Assembly (NCBI RefSeq): GCF_041956535.1 | Contig: NW_027192207.1 | Span: forward strand, 64,810-128,809 | Direction: 5' to 3' | Source of the DNA: Calcarisporiella thermophila CBS 279.70 | Taxonomy: Eukaryota > Calcarisporiellomycota | DNA: 64,000 nucleotides | Shown here: positions 63,176-64,000 of the stretch, one piece after another | Layout: each line of letters starts with the position of its first letter | Numbering within the stretch: the first letter of the stretch is position 1 | The notes under the pieces: model-generated | What the model was told of the DNA's origin: nothing | The model's input: the letters and a program-made list of their open reading frames with translations, nothing else | The model's database searches: none | Program-made: the position numbers and the translations under genes

Positions 63176-64000
63176 TATCTGTATTTGTGTATATCACTCT
63201 CTCTCTATGTAGATAGATGAAGGCGGGAGGGGCGCTAAGCGCAAGAGCGGGGGCGTGATGCGGAGGTGCTGGCAGGGGGAGCGGTGATGGTGAGCGGGAG
63301 CTAAGAGCGCTTGTTTCCGCGGCCGCCTCTTCTTCAGGGGAACGTTGACAGCTGAGAGGAGGAGTGGCCGAATCTTAAAGTGGAGTGGTTGGAGACCCGG
63401 TCCAAGCCCGAGAGTTCAGTCACATCCCCCCTTCCGAATACACACCCACTCATTAACAATATAAGGAACAGCGAAGACTTCATTGCGTCGAAGCCTGACC
63501 AATGGGGCGCGCGGGCCCTCGCGCGCCATTGGCCGGCTGGATCCATCCAGGTCTAACCTATCCAGTCCTATGGGCTGCGGGCGGTCATACCACTTGGAAT
63601 CGCTAATGCGTTCATCCTTGTGGAGCGATTAAGCCGCTCGGTCCAAGACCTCGTCCGCGCTTTTTGGCAGTATGGGTTCCAAGTTTGCGTCCGGCTTTCA
63701 TGTCACCTCGTGCTGCATCTGTGTTCGGGATGTTTGAGATCGTGCAACGCGCGGGTGCTTGGCCCAGCCCCAGCCAGAGACCGCAGGGGTCGCTCGGACT
63801 CGGCGGCGCCGCAGCCGACATTGGCATTGGCATCCGCATTGCCATTCGGCCCCCATCGGCATGCCGCTCCGGCTGGCCCGCTTGCGGTTCGGAGGGCCTG
63901 GCGAGAAATCCAACTGCGCTGGCCGATTTGAAGCGCCGACCAGCCTATTGCAAATCGGCGAGTGGATCAATTTCACGACACCACTCAGCTCCTGAGAAAA
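63176..64000. other. GC-rich 5' flank of SHO1 and window end
   Basis: GC- and CpG-rich DNA with ORFs open on both strands at 63612-63995, which composition explains. It includes an inverted pair of CCAAT boxes (63499-63532) about 320 bp from the SHO1 start codon. No gene is supported. Confidence 0.5.
63499..63532. promoter_or_regulatory. Inverted CCAAT-box pair in a GC-rich imperfect palindrome
   Basis: CCAAT at 63499-63503 and ATTGG at 63528-63532, separated by GGGGCGCGCGGGCCC-like sequence, form a 34-bp imperfect palindrome. CCAAT boxes bind the HAP/NF-Y complex in fungi. Distance to the SHO1 start is about 325 bp. Function is inferred. Confidence 0.5.

Noticed and set aside
63612-63995. 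Overlapping GC-rich ORFs at the right edge
   Set aside because: Open on both strands because of high GC, repeated Arg/Pro/Ala-rich translations, no domain.

Overview
The window is nuclear DNA of a fungus. Almost every gene is interrupted by short GT-AG introns (mostly 33-100 nt), and the gene set includes fungal hallmarks: a Sho1-type osmosensor, an Ede1-type EH/UBA endocytic scaffold, Ypk1/Gad8- and Psk1-type AGC kinases, a dihydrofolate synthetase, and wax-synthase-like acyltransferases. A class-A-like 7TM receptor and a tau/MAP4-like repeat protein suggest an early-diverging (non-Dikarya) lineage, but that placement is inference. I found no rRNA, tRNA, CRISPR array or intact transposon. 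Exon joins were worked out by hand from splice sites, reading phase and family motifs. Unless stated otherwise they close in frame.

Layout. 0-14 kb (AT-rich): 5' exon of a P-type cation ATPase running off the left edge; a tandem pair of isochorismatase-like hydrolases; an 8-exon RluA-type pseudouridine synthase; a 3-exon 7TM receptor; a small membrane ORF; a 10-exon gene whose seven middle exons each encode one copy of an acidic-basic-acidic repeat; FOL3, preceded by a perfect 21-bp inverted repeat; and a 76-aa CENP-W histone-fold gene. 14-34 kb: EDE1, a membrane-anchored PhoD-like phosphatase, a PQ-loop transporter, the divergent pair TTC27/EMW1 and a DEAH-box helicase, importin alpha, TMX2 and an ExoIII-type AP endonuclease. 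34-48 kb: a membrane-anchored beta-helix (pectate-lyase-like) protein, a Gad8/Ypk1 kinase, a SAM methyltransferase, a GC-rich non-coding island, and a duplicated wax-synthase locus with one decayed and one intact copy. 48-64 kb: TAD3, an unrecognised gene, BRE1, the tau-like protein, a two-LIM protein, a small one-TM protein, ALG13, RPL13, the S6K-like kinase PSK1 and SHO1.

How the genes relate. Most are unrelated housekeeping genes. Two TOR effectors sit in one window: a Gad8/Ypk1-type kinase (TORC2 branch) and a Psk1/S6K-type kinase (TORC1 branch). Both keep the PDK1-type T-loop and an aromatic hydrophobic motif, and the osmosensor SHO1 lies next to PSK1. Several gene pairs are tightly divergent and probably share promoters: TTC27/helicase (135 bp), PhoD/PQ-loop (317 bp), the one-TM protein/ALG13 (126 bp), and TAD3/unknown gene (about 0.1 kb). 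Two loci (isochorismatase and wax synthase) record local tandem duplication, the second with pseudogenization and apparent gene conversion.

The best candidates for something undescribed are the exon-per-repeat gene at 9219-11757, the tau-like protein at 55349-56206 and the unrecognised gene at about 49721-51573.
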